A stretch of DNA of 64,000 nt from Gp6-AA40 sp035492455 (lineage in GTDB: Bacteria; Acidobacteriota; Vicinamibacteria; Vicinamibacterales; UBA2999), in NCBI GenBank assembly GCA_035492455.1, contig DATJJE010000007.1, forward strand, positions 16,114-80,113. Reading direction: 5' to 3'. A program made the translations under genes and the position numbers. Under the pieces are notes generated by a model. The model was not told the origin of the DNA, did no database searches, and was given only the letters and a program-made list of their open reading frames with translations. Positions 61,027 to 64,000 of this stretch are shown here, one piece after another. Numbering within the stretch: the first letter of the stretch is position 1; every line of letters begins with the position of its first letter.

Positions 61027-61776
61027 ATGACCAAGGAACCGAGCATGGGCGGATCAGGTACCAAGTTGTGGTTGGCGGCTGGGCTGGTCGCCGTGCTGTT
61101 CTCGCCGGGCGTAGCCACCGCCGCTTCGACCATTACTGGAACGATCAATTTCGACGGGAAACCTCCCGTGCTCAGGCCGATCGCCATGAACGCCGAGCCC
61201 GTTTGCGACAAAAAGCACGCGGGACACCCCGTAATGCCCGAGATGCTGGTCCTCGGCACTGGCCAGACCATGGCCAACGTCATGGTCTATGTCTCCAAGG
61301 GACTGCCGGCAGGCAAGACGTATCCCGCCCCGAAGGAGCCGGTGACCGTGGATCAGGAAGGCTGCATGTACATCCCGCACGTAATGGGGATTCAGGTCGG
61401 CCAGACTTACAGGATTCTCAATACCGACGGCATTCTCCACAACATCCACACGCTTCCCAAGGTCAATCCGTCTTTCAATCGTGGTCAGCCGGCAACGGTC
61501 AAAGAGATGACCACGATGTTCCCCAAAGCCGAGAACGCGTTCCAGATCAAGTGCGACGTCCATCCGTGGATGAGCGCCTACATGGCTGTCTTCAGCCATC
61601 CCTTCTACTCGGTGACGAAGACGGACGGGAAGTTCACGATCTCGGGTCTCGATCCAGGGACCTATGAGATCACCGCGTGGCACGAACGGCTGGGGACGCA
61701 GACGGCCATGGTCACGGTGAGCGGCAGCGATACGAAGACACAGAACTTCAAGTTCGCCGTCCCCGCCGCGAAGTAA
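61027..61776 (+). CDS. Secreted cupredoxin-like protein with regulatory-like beta domain
   Basis: A 249-residue exported protein (signal segment about 11-32). An N-terminal beta-sandwich (about 35-110) is followed by a cupredoxin-like half with His138 and His141 (GILHNIHT), Cys176, His179 and Met182 (KCDVHPWMSAYM), a plausible type 1 copper set, and then a regulatory-like beta strand region (TISGLDPGTYEITAWHE). It lies where coxB often sits before coxA. It is probably an electron carrier or an oxidase accessory; direct proof is lacking. GGGAGG precedes the ATG. Confidence 0.85.
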   Translation: MTKEPSMGGSGTKLWLAAGLVAVLFSPGVATAASTITGTINFDGKPPVLRPIAMNAEPVCDKKHAGHPVMPEMLVLGTGQTMANVMVYVSKGLPAGKTYPAPKEPVTVDQEGCMYIPHVMGIQVGQTYRILNTDGILHNIHTLPKVNPSFNRGQPATVKEMTTMFPKAENAFQIKCDVHPWMSAYMAVFSHPFYSVTKTDGKFTISGLDPGTYEITAWHERLGTQTAMVTVSGSDTKTQNFKFAVPAAK

Positions 61777-61816
61777 CGAACTGAAGTAACGAACTAAGGA
61801 TCGGGAGAACAGGCGC

Positions 61817-63583
61817 ATGAGTGACCCAGGGACTGTCGCGGCGCACCCGTCGCACGCCGCGCACGAAGCTCACCATGAGGAACTGGGCTTCTGGCGCAAG
61901 TACGTCTTCTCGACCGATCACAAGGTCATCGGCATCCAGTACGCCGTCACCGGCCTCCTGTTCCTCCTCTTTGGCTTCTCGCTGATGATGCTCATGCGCT
62001 GGAATCTCGCCTACCCGGGCGCGGCGATTCCGTGGCTTGGCGCGATCCTCGGCGACTCGCGCATGCCGGGCGGGACGATGCTCCCCGAGTTCTACAACGA
62101 GCTCGGGGCGATGCACGGCACCATCATGGTTTTCCTGGGCGTGGTGCCCCTCGCCGTCGGGGGATTCGGGAACTTTGTGCTTCCGCTGCAGATCGGCGCC
62201 CCGGACATGGCGTTCCCGCGAATCAACATGCTGAGCTACTGGTGCCTCTTCTTGGGTGGCATCACGATGCTCGCGAGCTTTGTGATCCCCGCCGGCGGCG
62301 CCGCGCAGTCCGGGTGGACCTCCTACGTGCCTCTGTCCGACATTGCGGGCTCGGGTCAGACCTGGTGGCTCGTCGGGATGATCTTCCTGATCACCTCGTC
62401 GCTGCTCGGAGCGCTGAACTTCATTACGACGACGATCCAGCTTCGCGCCAAGGGCCTCACGTTCATGCGCTTCCCGTTTTTCGTGTGGGCGCAGTTCGTC
62501 ACCGCCTTCCTCCTGCTGCTGGCGTTTCCGCCGCTGGAGGCTGCGGGTGTGATGCAGTTGATGGATCGCGTGGCTGGGACGAGCTTCTTCCTCCCGAGCG
62601 GTCTCGTCGTCAGCGGTCAGGCGCTCACCAACGCCGGCGGCGGCAACCCGCTGCTGTGGCAGCACCTGTTCTGGTTCCTGGCGCACCCGGAGGTCTACGT
62701 CCTGATTCTCCCGGCTATGGGAATCGTGGCCGAGATCATCGCCAACAACACGCGGAAGCCGCTGTGGGGCTACCGCTCGATGGTCTACTCGCTGGTCTTC
62801 CTCGGCTTCATGTCGTTCATCGTGTGGGCGCACCACATGTTCATGACCGGCATGGGGACGGCAATGGCTGCCTTCTTCCAGACGACCACGATGATCATCT
62901 CGATCCCGTCGGTCGTGATTCTGACGTCCCTGATGATCTCGCTCTGGGGTGCATCGATGCGCTTCAACACGCCGATGCTCTTCGCGCTCGCCTTTCTGCC
63001 GATGTTCGGCATCGGCGGGCTGACGGGGCTTCCGCTCGGCTTGAACATCACGGACATCCCGCTGCACGACACGTACTACGTCATCGCCCACTTCCACTAC
63101 GTCGTCGCACCGGGAACGATCTTCGGACTGATGGCGGGGATCTACTACTGGTATCCGAAGGCGACGGGGCGGATGATGAACGAGACACTGGGCAAGATCC
63201 ACTTCGTCGGCTCGCTCATCTGCATGAACGTCATCTTCATGCCGATGTTCATCATCGGCCTCGCCGGCGTGTCGCGGCGCCTGTTCGACGGCGGAGCGGC
63301 CTACGCCTTTGCGCAGCCGACGATGCACTGGAACGCCGTCTCGTCGTGGGGCGCGTGGACCATGGCGCTCTTCCAGATTCCCTTTATCGTCAATTTCTTC
63401 TGGAGCATCCGGAACGGTGCGACGGTCGGGGAGAACCCGTGGCAAGCGACGACGATCGAGTGGTCGGCGCCTTCGCCTCCACCACACGGCAATTTCCACG
63501 GCTCGCCCGAAGCGTACCGCGGGCCCTACGAGTACAGCGTTCCCGGTGCGGGCAAGGACTTCGTGCCCCAGTTCGAGGCCTGA
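61817..63583 (+). CDS. ctaD: Cytochrome c oxidase subunit I (haem-copper oxidase, A-type)
   Basis: A 588-residue protein with twelve hydrophobic segments. The N-terminal STDHKVIGIQYAVTGLLFLLF, GAMHGTIMVF (low-spin haem His), AHPEVYVLILPAMGIVAEII (CuB His and cross-linked Tyr), WAHHMFMTGMG and the late DTYYVIAHFHYVVAPG (high-spin and low-spin haem His pair) are complete. It reduces oxygen and pumps protons at the inner membrane. The start follows GGGAGAACAGG. No subunit II (CuA) gene precedes it; a cupredoxin-like gene does. An antisense frame covers it but is shadow. Confidence 0.95.
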   Translation: MSDPGTVAAHPSHAAHEAHHEELGFWRKYVFSTDHKVIGIQYAVTGLLFLLFGFSLMMLMRWNLAYPGAAIPWLGAILGDSRMPGGTMLPEFYNELGAMHGTIMVFLGVVPLAVGGFGNFVLPLQIGAPDMAFPRINMLSYWCLFLGGITMLASFVIPAGGAAQSGWTSYVPLSDIAGSGQTWWLVGMIFLITSSLLGALNFITTTIQLRAKGLTFMRFPFFVWAQFVTAFLLLLAFPPLEAAGVMQLMDRVAGTSFFLPSGLVVSGQALTNAGGGNPLLWQHLFWFLAHPEVYVLILPAMGIVAEIIANNTRKPLWGYRSMVYSLVFLGFMSFIVWAHHMFMTGMGTAMAAFFQTTTMIISIPSVVILTSLMISLWGASMRFNTPMLFALAFLPMFGIGGLTGLPLGLNITDIPLHDTYYVIAHFHYVVAPGTIFGLMAGIYYWYPKATGRMMNETLGKIHFVGSLICMNVIFMPMFIIGLAGVSRRLFDGGAAYAFAQPTMHWNAVSSWGAWTMALFQIPFIVNFFWSIRNGATVGENPWQATTIEWSAPSPPPHGNFHGSPEAYRGPYEYSVPGAGKDFVPQFEA

Positions 63584-63586
63584 TCG

Positions 63587-64000
63587 ATGGACGTTCCCTA
63601 CACCGTCGAGCCTCGACGCGACACCGGCCTGACCAACGGCAAGATCGGTATCTGGCTGTTCCTTGCCTCGGAAGTCATGCTGTTTGGAGCGCTGTTTGCG
63701 AGCTACATCCTGATCCGGACCGGAGCGCCGAGCTGGCCGCGGGGCGACACGGTTCTGGACGTCCCGCTGGCCACCTTCAATACGATCGTTCTGATCTCGT
63801 CCTCGGTCACGATGGTCATGGCCTGGGCATCGCTGATGCGCCGCCGCTTCGGTACGTTCCGGATCTACATGGGGGCGACGATCCTGCTCGGGCTCGTCTT
63901 CCTCGTGGTCAAGTACTTCGAATACAGCCACCATTTCCACCTGGGAGAGTTCCCCAGCCACAGCAATTTCCTCGCGCTCTACTTCACCATGACCGGCCTG
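63587..64000 (+). CDS. ctaE: Cytochrome c oxidase subunit III (3' end outside window)
   Basis: At least 138 residues are visible before the window ends. The sequence LTNGKIGIWLFLASEVMLFGALFASYILIR with FNTIVLISSSVTMVMAWAS (given in parts) is typical of subunit III, and FEYSHHFH follows. It begins four bases after the subunit I stop, so it is co-transcribed. The ending, and whether coxB or further subunits follow, cannot be seen. Confidence 0.9.
   Translation, partial: MDVPYTVEPRRDTGLTNGKIGIWLFLASEVMLFGALFASYILIRTGAPSWPRGDTVLDVPLATFNTIVLISSSVTMVMAWASLMRRRFGTFRIYMGATILLGLVFLVVKYFEYSHHFHLGEFPSHSNFLALYFTMTGL

Noticed and set aside
61748..63961. 737-codon open frame on the minus strand opposite the oxidase subunit I gene
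   Set aside because: The translation is rich in Arg, His, Asp and Glu without domain character, and it is fully opposite a conserved oxidase gene; this is a GC-rich shadow frame.

Overview
The window is GC-rich bacterial chromosome. The gene content points to a soil acidobacterium, most likely a Vicinamibacteria-type lineage, although no rRNA or marker gene is present to prove this. The evidence is an Oar-like TonB receptor with an N-terminal carboxypeptidase-regulatory domain, many secreted MBL, cupin, NHL and DUF6152-type proteins, a Ser/Thr kinase with TolB-like and TPR domains, an alternative-complex-III-like locus, and several families of short intergenic palindromes. I saw no tRNA, rRNA, CRISPR array, insertion sequence or phage.

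Layout. 1-16.6 kb: secreted hydrolases and sensors (two MBL-fold proteins, one a tandem fusion; two cupins), a Zn alcohol dehydrogenase, a TonB receptor, an amidase, a dihaem cytochrome, and a minus-strand run of polysaccharide deacetylase, D-2-hydroxyacid dehydrogenase and MFS transporter. 16.6-33 kb: DUF6152 protein, a Tat-exported molybdenum hydroxylase pair, tandem NHL propellers, HupE/UreJ, an MddA-like methyltransferase overlapping it tail to tail, an alpha/beta-hydrolase-LuxR fusion, dienelactone hydrolase, a PQQ dehydrogenase facing a cytochrome c, a large alpha/beta hydrolase and an MFS carrier.

33.6-37.9 kb is the most interesting region. A Ser/Thr kinase (33594-35840), a RiPP-type radical SAM protein with an atypical Cx7Cx2C cluster motif (35837-37795) and a 31-residue Lys/Gly-rich peptide with a strong ribosome binding site (37795-37890) are chained by overlapping stop and start codons. 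The peptide has no Cys and no acidic residue and carries a tandem KKKGS-type repeat. I propose it as a candidate precursor of an undescribed modified-peptide system; this is inference.

38-55 kb: DoxX, a seven-repeat FG-GAP propeller, two more NHL proteins, paired small proteins, secreted hypotheticals, an acetamidase/formamidase-like protein, peptidase T, and an RND efflux pair. The 3' end of the RND pump gene is read antisense through a fragment of a second peptidase T gene. 55-64 kb: coproheme decarboxylase-like protein, FAD monooxygenase, ActC-ActD-ActF of alternative complex III without ActA, ActB or ActE in the window, a cupredoxin-like protein where coxB often sits, and cytochrome oxidase subunits I and III. 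Subunit III runs off the window end.
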